Origin: Betaproteobacteria bacterium
GTDB taxonomy: Bacteria > Pseudomonadota > Gammaproteobacteria > Burkholderiales > Burkholderiaceae_C
Length of the DNA: 20,942 nucleotides
Assembly: GCA_025354965.1 (NCBI GenBank)
Contig: JANXLW010000380.1
Location: 1 to 20,942, forward strand
Direction: 5' to 3'
This document shows positions 9,501 through 15,462 of the stretch, in pieces (the stretch's first letter is position 1; each line of letters starts with the position of its first letter). The translations under genes were made by a program, and so were the position numbers. Below the pieces are notes generated by a model, which was not told the DNA's origin, ran no database searches, and saw only the letters and a program-made list of their open reading frames with translations.

Positions 9501-9624
9501 CGAAGACCGCGCCACAGCCTAGCGCCGCCATGAGGGTGAAGCCGATGATTGCGGTGGCTCTTGGCGGTAGCAAGTGACGTCCGTTTATGGAACTTAGAGT
9601 AGGGGATGTGGATGAGGTCTGCAA
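6559..9624 (-). CDS. Secreted subtilisin-like (S8) serine protease
   Basis: A 1021-residue extracellular protease. The order is a signal peptide (core AIIGFTLMAALGCGAVFA, cleavage near residue 42), an inhibitor_I9-like propeptide (about 70-165), and an S8 catalytic domain. Its triad is Asp197 (VAIVDTGIDYTH), His268 (NGHGSHVAGT) and Ser588 (SGTSMATPHVAG), with oxyanion Asn379 (AASGNNG). A PA-domain insert lies around 415-530, followed by an Fn3-like region (about 650-770) and a C-terminal beta-rich domain with a calcium-type loop, DSNGDGVPD. This layout matches Vpr/lactocepin-like subtilases. The chosen start is TTG: no in-frame ATG precedes the signal core, and GGAG lies eight bases upstream. 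The gene is 233 bases downstream of the DUF1345 gene and may have its own promoter, though I see no convincing one. Confidence 0.92.
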   Translation of the reverse strand: MQTSSTSPTLSSINGRHLLPPRATAIIGFTLMAALGCGAVFAQNTASRFREYDGAQTADTSRLLSARAEQTVKVVVVMSENSVAGARALSPTHTIDRAERDQVVNRVRAQHDAVRPQLEGHGAKVLNHFHNAVNGIKVEVHPSKIAAIAALPGVVSVLRVVQHELNNTSTVPYIGTPAVWQATPGFRGEGIKVAIVDTGIDYTHANFGGPGTVAAFAAAAASGTTPADPSLFGPAAPKIKGGIDLVGDAYNGSNTPVPDTNPLDCNGHGSHVAGTVAGFGVTAAGTTYAGPYNAAAYVPGAFNIGPGVAPKADLYAVRVFGCTGTTDVVVEAIDWAVANDMDVISMSLGSPFGGADSADALAAQAATAAGVVVVAASGNNGPAPYITSAPASGDGVISVAAIDGRPTFPGAVLTLASGATINAQDSNGAALPSSALQTVVLRNANGTVSLGCNAAEYAGTTGKLVVTLRGTCARVDRAIFGQAAGAAAVALINNGAGYGIYEGPIAGVSIPFLGVQPSDAAALTGSTSESMVATVLNNAFVGTAASFSSAGPRVGDSALKPSLSAPGVSVFSTLVGSGNGSIAESGTSMATPHVAGVAALTTQAHPGWSERALAAAITQTAAPSKLPDYSARIEGAGLVQPVGATLTQTVVSIAEDPNATAISFGFAEFSSSYQASRQLRISNKGRQRVSFNLVATPTGGDVHTMTLSRSVISIDAGETESVKVTLSVPGTSAGDSSTFNEVAGLVTLTPASAGDNGGVTLSLPYYLVERARSKLSAQLSSTLSLRRPASTVRLSNSSSAAKAANADFYAWGLSGTRQGAAPFDIRAVGVQSFPYDPTTNFLVFAVNTFDRFNTAANGEVDLYIDSNGDGVPDFNVFSFDYGALTSGSYSGEAVVGVQNLHTGATKLTFFTDAPTDGSTMLLPVLTSDIGLLPSNPRFSYRAYSFNWNGALNSVPGVASFNAFTPAISNGDYVTVNPGSTASVAATLDRTEWALTPALGVMVVDKENTSGAAQAALLRASQ

Positions 9625-9813
9625 AACAATATCTCCATTGGTTGTGCACGCGCCAAGAGCCTCGTCTCAAGGACAGCCCTGGGCTGCAATCAAATTTATT
9701 TACTCCGGCAGGACGGCGGATTCGAGCTCCCCGACTGGAGCCTCATTCCATCTTCTAGGGCGTGCAAGGGATTATGTAAACGCCGTTGGTTCAATGTAAC
9801 GGTGTGTTGATAC

Positions 9814-9840
9814 CCCTATCCATACCAAGGTTATGGAGGG
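9814..9840 (-). terminator. Hairpin after the DUF1345 gene
   Basis: CCCT (9814-9817) pairs with AGGG (9837-9840), and CCATA (9820-9824) pairs with TATGG (9832-9836), with a two-base bulge and a seven-base loop. It begins 18 bases past the DUF1345 stop in the minus direction. There is no U-run after it, so it may be a weak or factor-dependent terminator, or an operator-like dyad for the protease gene. Confidence 0.35.
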
Positions 9841-9857
9841 AGTTGCAATCAACCTTC

Positions 9858-10550
9858 TCAGAACAAACCCGAGGCAATGTTGATCGTCAGCGCGACTAAC
9901 GTAGTGTTGAAGAAAAATGCCAACACGCAGTGCACTGTCCCGGTCCTGCGCATCTTGCGGCTGGTGAAGCTGACATCGGCGGTTTGCCCCGATGTTCCAA
10001 TGACACTGGCGAAATACAGGAAATCACCGTAGTCCGGCGGGTGGCCACCCGGAAAGTCCAGCCCGCCATGCTCGCCATGAACTTCGGTCGCGTAATAGTC
10101 ATGGGCATAGTGCAATGAAAACATAACTTGCGTGAAGGCCCAGGAAGAAACAATTGTCAGTGCTGCTAACGCGATGTGCGCATAGCGAAGTGTGCCCTGG
10201 ATATTCTTTACCACTGCCAGTTCAGCCACGATGGCACCCAGACACATCAACGCAGCGGTGACAACCAGTACCAGAACCAGAATCCGGCCTTCGTCTTGCT
10301 GCAACGCACGCGTGCGCATTCGCTCGTGTGTCGACCAGAACATCATGCGGGCAGCGAGCAACAAATACAGACAAGCTCCAACATTCCAGCCGATGATCGC
10401 TTTGGTGATAGTTTGCTGCGCCAGCGCTTCAGGTAGCAGCAATGCCGTTGCCCAACCAAGAACGCAGCTGATCAGAAGCCGTGGGCGAGCCAATACAAAG
10501 CGCACGATGAGTGGTTTTGACAGGTGCGGATTAACCGGGGTTTGCGTCAT
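9858..10550 (-). CDS. DUF1345 family integral membrane protein
   Basis: A 230-residue inner-membrane protein of the DUF1345 family (PF07077), whose function is not established. Hydrophobic helices are visible near residues 20-40 (LISCVLGWATALLLPE), 50-70, 90-115 (RILVLVLVVTAALMCLGAIVAELAV shows the core), 125-150 and 205-228. The family marks are clear: FSLHYAHDYY, then GGLDFPGG, PDYGDFLYFASVIGTSGQTADV and a final MRR...HCVLAFFFNTTLVALTINIASGL. The frame is open up to 10682, but the ATG at 10550 gives the usual family length and begins just before the first helix, so I chose it; GGA precedes it weakly. The next minus-strand gene is the protease. An upstream palindrome at 10588-10602 may control it. 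Confidence 0.88.
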   Translation of the reverse strand: MTQTPVNPHLSKPLIVRFVLARPRLLISCVLGWATALLLPEALAQQTITKAIIGWNVGACLYLLLAARMMFWSTHERMRTRALQQDEGRILVLVLVVTAALMCLGAIVAELAVVKNIQGTLRYAHIALAALTIVSSWAFTQVMFSLHYAHDYYATEVHGEHGGLDFPGGHPPDYGDFLYFASVIGTSGQTADVSFTSRKMRRTGTVHCVLAFFFNTTLVALTINIASGLF

Positions 10551-10959
10551 TGAATCGTCCAGTGGGTGGGTGACTTGAACAAATTGACGATCGTGACGAT
10601 CGCCGCTAGTCTGTTGAAGGACAGACAACGCTATCGTATACACAACGGTTGCCTGGCAATGTTGCTCCAGCCACTTTCTCAAAAATCAAGTGGATCGAAT
10701 TTGTCTTTGGCATCCAACCAAGGTGTATCACTTTGTACCGAATTGATTGTCGACGAGGTACATGCGGTGAAGCGGTTTCCGGCTTTGGCAGAACCGATGG
10801 CTGCGGATTCCATTTAGCCAACAGGGACAAATTCACCAAGGTCCGCTAGACGATTTGCGGCAACCAACGCTTACACATCTACCACAAAGTTTTTACATCC
10901 TTCCACCAGAATCGCGACTCGTGACGCAATCCGGCGTCGGAACCAACCAGAGAAACGAA
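10551..10959. other. Divergent intergenic region
   Basis: This 409-base stretch separates the DUF1345 gene from the plus-strand lipoprotein gene and should hold both promoters. It contains the palindrome at 10588-10602 and an inverted repeat TGTACC...GGTACA spanning about 10733-10763. I found no -35/-10 pair good enough to call. The lipoprotein frame is open upstream to 10855, but that extension would bury its signal peptide. Confidence 0.4.
10588..10602. promoter_or_regulatory. Perfect palindrome upstream of the DUF1345 gene (operator candidate)
   Basis: CGATCGT-G-ACGATCG is a perfect 15-base dyad and part of a tandem repeat of TGACGATCG (10585-10602). It lies 38-52 bases before the DUF1345 start codon, a normal place for a repressor or activator site. 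No regulator is identified. Confidence 0.35.
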
Positions 10960-12633
10960 ATGAAATTTAAACATTTTGCTTGGTCAATTGCTACCGGCCT
11001 GGTGATGGCGCTGGCAGCCTGCGGCGGCGGTGGAAGCAGCACCTCCGCTACGCCAGTTGCCACTCAGCTGAGTGGTGCTACTTCATCCGGTGCCATCACT
11101 GCCTTTGGCAGCGTGTTTGTCAATGGTCACGAGTTTTCAACAACGAATGCCATAGTCATCGACGACGACAGCGGCACAACTGCCAGCGCAACTTCCGGAC
11201 TGGAAGTTGGCATGGTGGTAGATGTCAAGCCCGCCATGGCAAGTTCTGCGGCACGCCCCGAGGCTAGCGAATTGCATGTGCATCCGCTGGCGCGTGGCTA
11301 CGTTGACACTGCTGATACAACGGCCAGCACGCTGACGGTCATGGGGCAAACGGTGCAGCTCACGTCCGCCACCAATTTCAGCGATCATCGCGCCTGCGTT
11401 TCCGCCGCTGTCAACCCCTGCGTAGCCATCACCGGTCAATCCGGACTAAGCGCCACGATGGGTTCGGGTGCGGCCGCAGTGGCCGGCAGCTACGCCACCG
11501 TCCATGGCTATCTGTTCGGATCGTCACCCGGCACGGCTAACATTGTTGCGACCCTGGTTTCGCTGGCCGACGCGCCGACCAGTGTATCGACCGGTGTCAA
11601 TTTCAAGGCCGAAGGCGTGGTGACTGCGATTGCAACTTCCAGCGTCACGATCGGCGGTTTGAAAGTTGATTTGGCAACAGCAACTTGTCGTGTTTCGGGT
11701 GCTACCACCAGTTGCGCCAGCGCATTCAGTGTCGGGCAAGTGGTCTCTGTGATGGCAGCGGTAGCGCCTGGCCTGCCGGCCACAATGTTCAAGGCCGACA
11801 AGGCGCGTCTGGGATCGAAAGTTGCCATTGATGTCAGTGGTGCCGCGGTTGAGGTTGAGGGTAGCGTTTCCAGCGTCACCCTTTCACCCGCTACCTTCGT
11901 TGTGCGTGGCATCAGCGTTGACGCCTCAACCCTGCCCGCCGGTAGCAGCCTGCCTGCAGTGGGCGATGTGGTGCGCGTGCTTGGCACTGTCAGCGCCAAT
12001 GGGCAAGCAGTCACTGCAACCAGCGTCAAAGTTCTGCATGCCTCAGCGGCAGCAAGAGTCGGAATTCAGGGGGACGCCAGCGGCGTGGTGCCGGGGACCG
12101 CTGCAAACACGTTTGTACTTACCGTTCTGGGTCAACAGGTTACGGTAACAGCTGAGACACGGCTTGCGGATCGCTCGGTCAAGGGATGGGACCGTCATGA
12201 CCCCGCCACCAATCCATTCAACATCAGCACCTTCCAGACCTATTTGACTGCCAGTGTTTCACAGCACCTTTTCGTCCGCGCTGAAGCCGACGCGAATGGC
12301 AATCTGACGGCTCTATCTGTCACCATCGTGCCCGCTTCCACAGTGGAGGCGGTGGCTGGCGTGGTCGATGCGATGCCGACCCCGGTCAACAGCACGGTGA
12401 CGGGTACTCCCAGCAAGTTTTCCATTCACGGCATTGCCGTCAGTGTTGATCCGGCGGCAATTTCCTGGCGCCATGGTTCGGGTGTGCAGTCAATCGCCGC
12501 CGGCGATGAAGTGCTGGCAGTGGGAGCCTTTGCGATGAACACCCTGACAGTCACAGCAACACCAAGCCGGACCAATAAGGTCGTTGACTTTGGTGTACCG
12601 AAGCACGGTGATAGTGATCATGACCGGTTCTAA
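10960..12633 (+). CDS. DUF5666-type repeat lipoprotein
   Basis: A 557-residue predicted lipoprotein. The start MKFKHFAWSIATGLVMALAAC has a lipobox LAAC with Cys21, followed by a GGGGSSTS linker. The rest is Ala/Val/Thr/Ser-rich beta repeats of the DUF5666 kind. The first reads SGAITAFGSVFVNGHEF...IVIDDD and then LEVGMVVDVK; later units are FKAEGVVTAIATSSVTIGGLKVDL, VEVEGSVSSVTLSPATFVVRGISVDA and IQGDASGVVPGTAANTFVLTVLGQQVTV. This makes about five or six OB-like or beta-barrel-like units. AGAGAAA precedes the ATG. The C-terminus is charged (HGDSDHDRF). Location is likely the outer membrane or the periplasmic face of a membrane; function is unknown. A large stem-loop follows the gene, so it is probably a single-gene unit. 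Confidence 0.85.
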   Translation: MKFKHFAWSIATGLVMALAACGGGGSSTSATPVATQLSGATSSGAITAFGSVFVNGHEFSTTNAIVIDDDSGTTASATSGLEVGMVVDVKPAMASSAARPEASELHVHPLARGYVDTADTTASTLTVMGQTVQLTSATNFSDHRACVSAAVNPCVAITGQSGLSATMGSGAAAVAGSYATVHGYLFGSSPGTANIVATLVSLADAPTSVSTGVNFKAEGVVTAIATSSVTIGGLKVDLATATCRVSGATTSCASAFSVGQVVSVMAAVAPGLPATMFKADKARLGSKVAIDVSGAAVEVEGSVSSVTLSPATFVVRGISVDASTLPAGSSLPAVGDVVRVLGTVSANGQAVTATSVKVLHASAAARVGIQGDASGVVPGTAANTFVLTVLGQQVTVTAETRLADRSVKGWDRHDPATNPFNISTFQTYLTASVSQHLFVRAEADANGNLTALSVTIVPASTVEAVAGVVDAMPTPVNSTVTGTPSKFSIHGIAVSVDPAAISWRHGSGVQSIAAGDEVLAVGAFAMNTLTVTATPSRTNKVVDFGVPKHGDSDHDRF

Positions 12634-12663
12634 GACTTAATTTTCAAGTTCTGAAGTTGTTGG

Positions 12664-12713
12664 GGTCCAGCGGCGGCGCCTCTGGCGGGGCACCGCCGTC
12701 AGCCTGGACCTTT
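12664..12713 (+). terminator. Long stem-loop after the lipoprotein gene
   Basis: GGTCCAG-CGGCGG (12664-12676) pairs with CCGCCG (12693-12698) and CTGGACC (12704-12710). This gives 13 base pairs with one five-base bulge, followed by TTT. It starts 31 bases after the stop. It is a probable terminator, although the U-run is only three bases. Confidence 0.5.
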
Positions 12714-12984
12714 GATGCCACCATCGGTAGCGCTTCAGCTACCTGCATTACGATGACCCGTGCGCGGCATCGAAATATGTTAAGCCGCGGCTTCCCCTGT
12801 CGCTGGTTCGGGAAAGGTGGATTCCCCGTTCACCGCATAAAAAAAACATTCGCCGACTGATTCGCCTCTCCCGTGGCGGCCCCGGCAAGGCAATGCTTTT
12901 GTTCGAAAAAACGTATAAGAAAAATGTACTTCAAAAGTCAGATGAGGCCGCGCAAGACCGCCCCACGCATTCAATGAATCAAAC
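12714..12984. other. Upstream regulatory region without genes
   Basis: No supported gene. It holds a perfect palindrome AAGCCGCGGCTT (12782-12793), a dyad GGGAA-N7-TTCCC (12810-12826) and a direct repeat ATTCGCC at 12848 and 12860. Any of these could be an enhancer-type activator site for the sigma-54 promoter about 190-270 bases downstream (inference). From about 12900 the DNA becomes A/T-rich. Confidence 0.4.
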
Positions 12985-12997
12985 TAAGTTATTGATA
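12985..12997 (-). promoter_or_regulatory. IHF binding site
   Basis: On the minus strand TATCAATAACTTA matches the IHF consensus WATCAANNNNTTR at every defined position. The flank is A/T-rich (AAATAAAAGAATAATT), as in real sites. Its centre is about 63 bases before the predicted sigma-54 start, the usual place where IHF bends DNA to bring an upstream activator to the polymerase. Confidence 0.65.
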
Positions 12998-13027
12998 AAT
13001 AAAAGAATAATTGAAGGTTGACGCATG

Positions 13028-13043
13028 TGGCACGCCGCTTGCT
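13028..13043 (+). promoter_or_regulatory. Sigma-54 (RpoN) promoter
   Basis: TGGCACG-N4-TTGCT is a full match to the core -24/-12 consensus TGGCACG-N4-TTGCW, with GG and GC correctly spaced. The predicted RNA start is near 13054, giving a leader of about 96 bases before the response-regulator ATG. Together with the IHF site this implies control by an NtrC-family activator, which is not encoded in the window. Confidence 0.8.
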
Positions 13044-13149
13044 GTTGCCAGTAGGAGCAAAAGGCAAGGCGAAGGCAAAATGTCAAGGAATTTGGCATCT
13101 CCTGGTGGCAATCATGCCAGCCAAGCCAGTTTGATAAAGGAGAAATGTC

Positions 13150-13734
13150 ATGAGTGCGTTACGCAAAGTGCTGGTGGTGGATGATGACCCGGTGGTTGGC
13201 AAGAGCTTCAACCGCGTTCTGTCGGAAGAAAAGGGTTACCTCGTTGTCACGGCAGCCAATGCTGCGCAGGCGCTGGAGAAACTGCGCGAGCAAGAGTACG
13301 ACGTCGTCTACACCGACATCAAGATGCCAGGCATGGACGGCCTCGAGTTGGCCGAACAAGTCAAGGCCAAACGGCCCTGGACGCCGGTGGTGATTGTCAC
13401 CGGCTACGGCACCACAGCCAACGAAGACCGAGCCAGGGCGGCTGGCGTAGCGGCCTTCATGCGCAAACCCCTGTCACCCGAAATGATTGAAGCCAGCGCC
13501 AGTCAGGCGCTGTTGACGCCGGCGCCCGTCATGGCCGCGCCACAGCCAACAAGCATGGTCGGCGAAGCACCTGTCGAGCCGCTGGCTAACGAAAGCAAAC
13601 TGAAGAACGTTGCACTGTTCCTGGCTGCGCCCTTTATCGGGCTGGCCTATGCGGTACTGCTCCCCTTTGTCGGCATTGCCATGCTGGCCTGGGTTGGTGG
13701 GCGCGCACTGCTGGGAAAGCCTCCAGTGGCGTGA
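13150..13734 (+). CDS. Receiver-domain protein with membrane C-terminus
   Basis: A 194-residue protein. Residues 5-118 are a complete two-component receiver domain: acidic triad Asp11-Asp13, phosphoacceptor Asp56 (VVYTDIKMPGMDG), Thr84 (VIVTGYG) and Lys106 (MRKPLSPE). A Pro/Ala-rich linker (about 122-148) follows. The C-terminus (about 149-188, KNVALFLAAPFIGLAYAVLLPFV...) is strongly hydrophobic and long enough for a membrane hairpin or two helices. There is no DNA-binding, enzymatic or kinase output domain. AAAGGAG gives a good ribosome binding site. The promoter is sigma-54 type with an IHF site. Such a protein would be a membrane-tethered phosphate acceptor or partner-binding switch (inference). 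No histidine kinase is present in the window. Confidence 0.88.
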   Translation: MSALRKVLVVDDDPVVGKSFNRVLSEEKGYLVVTAANAAQALEKLREQEYDVVYTDIKMPGMDGLELAEQVKAKRPWTPVVIVTGYGTTANEDRARAAGVAAFMRKPLSPEMIEASASQALLTPAPVMAAPQPTSMVGEAPVEPLANESKLKNVALFLAAPFIGLAYAVLLPFVGIAMLAWVGGRALLGKPPVA

Positions 13735-13750
13735 AGCAAACAGATGCTTC
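13733..13750 (+). terminator. Small hairpin at the end of the receiver gene
   Basis: GAAGCA-AACAGA-TGCTTC is a perfect 6-bp stem that starts inside the stop codon. It has no U-run and may only attenuate read-through into the cytochrome gene, 99 bases from the stop. Confidence 0.3.
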
Positions 13751-13833
13751 CCGGATAACCGATTCCCGTCAGCGTGAGTATGGATATTCGTCCATGCACT
13801 GAAGTCAGCGAAACAACCAAGGAGAACTTCGCA

Positions 13834-14187
13834 ATGAAACTTTCGATTCCCCAAAAACTTATCACTATCTCGGTGTTGGGTGTTGCGGCGGCCGCGTTTT
13901 CCGGCGCGTCTTACGCAGCAGTCAATGCAGATGCCGCGGCATCTTTGGCCAAGAAGAGTGATTGTCTGAAATGTCATGCGATTGACAAGGACAAAAAGGC
14001 CTCCTCGTTCAAGAAAATTGCCGAGAAATGGAAAGGCAAGGCCGACGCCGAAGCGAAGTTGATGGACAGCCTGACCAAGGCGCCCAAGGTCAAGATGCTG
14101 GATGGCACGGAAGAAGAACACAAAGTCATCGGGACCAAGGACGTCAACGAAATCAAGAACGTCATCGGCTGGATTCTGTCCCAGTAA
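13834..14187 (+). CDS. Periplasmic class I cytochrome c
   Basis: A 117-residue preprotein with a signal peptide (MKLSIPQKLITISVLGVAAA..., cleavage near SYA-AV at about 29) and one haem motif, CLKCH (Cys44, Cys47, His48). Met88 (KVKMLDG) or Met77 could be the second iron ligand. Length and layout fit the small mono-haem c551/c552-like electron carriers of the betaproteobacterial periplasm. AAGGAG lies before the ATG; the frame is open further upstream to 13774, but that would hide the signal peptide. It may be co-transcribed with the receiver gene or have its own promoter. A dyad ATGGA-N6-TCCAT lies in the gap, near 13780-13796. A hairpin terminator follows. Confidence 0.88.
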   Translation: MKLSIPQKLITISVLGVAAAAFSGASYAAVNADAAASLAKKSDCLKCHAIDKDKKASSFKKIAEKWKGKADAEAKLMDSLTKAPKVKMLDGTEEEHKVIGTKDVNEIKNVIGWILSQ

Positions 14188-14204
14188 AACGACGTTCGGG
14201 CAGC

Positions 14205-14232
14205 ACACCCAGTCACCTTGCCTGGGTGTTCT
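14205..14232 (+). terminator. Terminator hairpin after the cytochrome gene
   Basis: ACACCCAG (14205-14212) pairs perfectly with CTGGGTGT (14222-14229) across a nine-base loop, then TCTC follows. It begins 18 bases past the stop. The U-run is poor, so strength is uncertain. Confidence 0.5.
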
Positions 14233-14280
14233 CAAGGAGACCTGCACTGCTACAAGCTAGCTGTGGGCAGCGAGACCGAC

Positions 14281-14679
14281 TCACTGTTCGCAACGCGAAA
14301 CACCGCACGACTCAGGTGTTTTTTCTGCCAGTGCCACAAAAAGCCAGGCGCGCGCCTTGTCCCAGCGCCGACGCACCGTGCGATCAGTAATACCCAATAG
14401 ATCGGCGACCTCTACTTCCGTGTAGCCACCAAAGTAGCGCATTTCCACCAGTTCCGCCAATTGCGGGTCAATGGCTTCGAGTTCAAGTAAAGCCGCATCA
14501 ACCCGAAGCAGCTCGTCGCTGGCAGATTTGTCGACCACTTGCATCGCCTCGTCTGCGCCCAGGGTAAGGTGCTCGGCAGCGCCACCCCGAGACTCGGCAA
14601 AATACGCCCGTGCGTCGTCGAGTATGAAGTTGCGCATGACTTTGGCGGCGTAGGCAAAGAAGTGGCGTCGATCCTGCAG
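14281..14679 (-). pseudogene. Truncated ECF sigma factor (C-terminal two thirds)
   Basis: 132 codons match the end of an ECF sigma factor of the Sigma70_ECF type (PF07638): DRRHFFAYAAKVMRNFILDDARA belongs to region 2. VEMRYFGGYTEVEVADLLGITDRTVRRRWDKARAWL is a normal region 4 with its helix-turn-helix (split here as VEMRYFGGYTEVEVADLL and GITDRTVRRRW). The first 60-70 residues of the family (the start of region 2 with the usual HEAWLRL segment) are missing. Upstream of LQDRRHFF the frame stays open to 15099, but that part is antisense to the Lys/Ala-rich ORF and looks unlike a sigma factor. No proper start with a ribosome binding site was found. It is most likely an inactivated or chimeric gene; expression of a short form cannot be excluded. 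Confidence 0.65.
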
Positions 14680-14689
14680 TCGCAATCCA

Positions 14690-14995
14690 TGGCTGCTGAT
14701 CGGCACGCTCGCGGCGATGTGCCTGCCAGTACATGCAGCAAACGCCGTTGCGCCAGCGAAGAAAGCCTCTGCACCCGCCTCCGACAAAGTTGCACCGGGC
14801 GTCAAGGCGGCACAGCACAACACCTCAAATGCTGAAAAAAAGGGAAGAGGCAAGGTTGGGCCGGGGCCACAACCTCCTGGGGATGGCGACAAGAAAGCTG
14901 CGCAAGTAAAGAAAAATAGCCAGACTTCCAAGACGGTGAAGAAGACTGCGACGCCCGCTGTGGTGGCACCAGTAGAAACCCCGGTGAAAAAATAG
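14690..14995 (+). pseudogene. Lys/Ala/Pro-rich exported protein, start missing
   Basis: The frame reads WLLIGTLAAMCLPVHAA, a good signal-peptide core with cleavage after HAA. A low-complexity mature part rich in Lys, Ala, Pro and Thr follows, ending TPAVVAPVETPVKK. It would be a small basic periplasmic or surface protein. No start codon fits: the in-frame ATG at 14717 lies inside the hydrophobic core and has no ribosome binding site. The ATG at 14689 is one base out of frame, and the frame closes upstream at TAG (14651-14653). A strong intrinsic terminator follows at 15023, which argues that a real gene ended here. The 5' end may have been lost in the rearrangement that cut the sigma factor, or a single-base error may hide the start. 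Confidence 0.45.
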
Positions 14996-15022
14996 TCAAA
15001 CACGCCAGGGCCACTCGAAATG

Positions 15023-15058
15023 GAGGTGACGCATTGATTTGCGCCACCTCTTTTTTTT
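15023..15058 (+). terminator. Strong intrinsic terminator
   Basis: GAGGTGACGC (15023-15032) pairs with GCGCCACCTC (15041-15050), nine of ten pairs, around an eight-base loop. Eight T residues follow directly (15051-15058). It terminates plus-strand transcription of the Lys/Ala-rich ORF. Confidence 0.9.
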
Positions 15059-15167
15059 ACTGCACCAGAAGTCACCCCTGTCCGGATTTTCGCCGCCACT
15101 GCGTATTACCTGATGAGAGCACCGAATAGTTCGGCTGCCTCAGTCTTACCTGCGGAGGAATACCATT

Positions 15168-15434
15168 ATGAAATCGGATCGAATTTACACTCTCCCCACA
15201 ACCATTTTTGGACTGCTGTTTGTGTGTGCCGCAGCCGCCTTGCTCTGGTTGTATCCACCGGTGTCATTCGCGTCGCACGGGCGCCAGGCCGCGACGCAAG
15301 TGCAGCCGGCCGCCTCGACCGCCGTCGCCATGGACATGACGAACACGACAGGCGAAGTTGACGTTTCGGCACTGGCGGCGACGCCTGACACTGTGCATGG
15401 ACAAGAGTTCGCAATCCAGGCGATTGATCCGTAA
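15168..15434 (+). CDS. Small membrane-anchored or secreted protein
   Basis: An 88-residue protein with a basic N-terminus (MKSDRIY), one hydrophobic helix (about residues 13-35, FGLLFVCAAAALLWLYPPVSFAS shows part) and a polar Ala/Thr-rich tail without cysteines. The helix could be a signal peptide or an anchor; VSFA-SHG is a possible cleavage site. GGAGGAA precedes the ATG at good spacing, which makes it a convincing gene. An inverted repeat CCGAA-TAG-TTCGG (15122-15134) lies upstream. The gene ends 28 bases from the convergent egtB gene. No family is recognised. Confidence 0.65.
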   Translation: MKSDRIYTLPTTIFGLLFVCAAAALLWLYPPVSFASHGRQAATQVQPAASTAVAMDMTNTTGEVDVSALAATPDTVHGQEFAIQAIDP

Positions 15435-15462
15435 TTGCCCTCGAATAAAACCGACCAGTCAT

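Noticed and set aside
12657..12860. 67-residue plus-strand ORF after the lipoprotein gene
   Set aside because: It has no ribosome binding site, overlaps the stem-loop at 12664-12710, and its composition is not protein-like.
13093..13110. Second sigma-54-like element (TGGCAT...) closer to the receiver gene
   Set aside because: The spacing between the GG and GC elements is wrong for sigma-54, and it is instead part of a TGGCAT...ATGCCA inverted repeat.
13774..13833. Upstream in-frame start for the cytochrome gene
   Set aside because: It would put 20 polar residues before the signal peptide, while the ATG at 13834 has a good ribosome binding site.
13474..14247. 257-residue minus-strand ORF across the receiver and cytochrome genes
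   Set aside because: It is antisense to two supported genes and has no recognisable domain.
14680..15099. N-terminal extension of the sigma-factor frame to a 272-residue protein
   Set aside because: The added part is Cys/Phe/Gly-rich, unlike any sigma factor, and is exactly antisense to the Lys/Ala-rich ORF, which has its own terminator.
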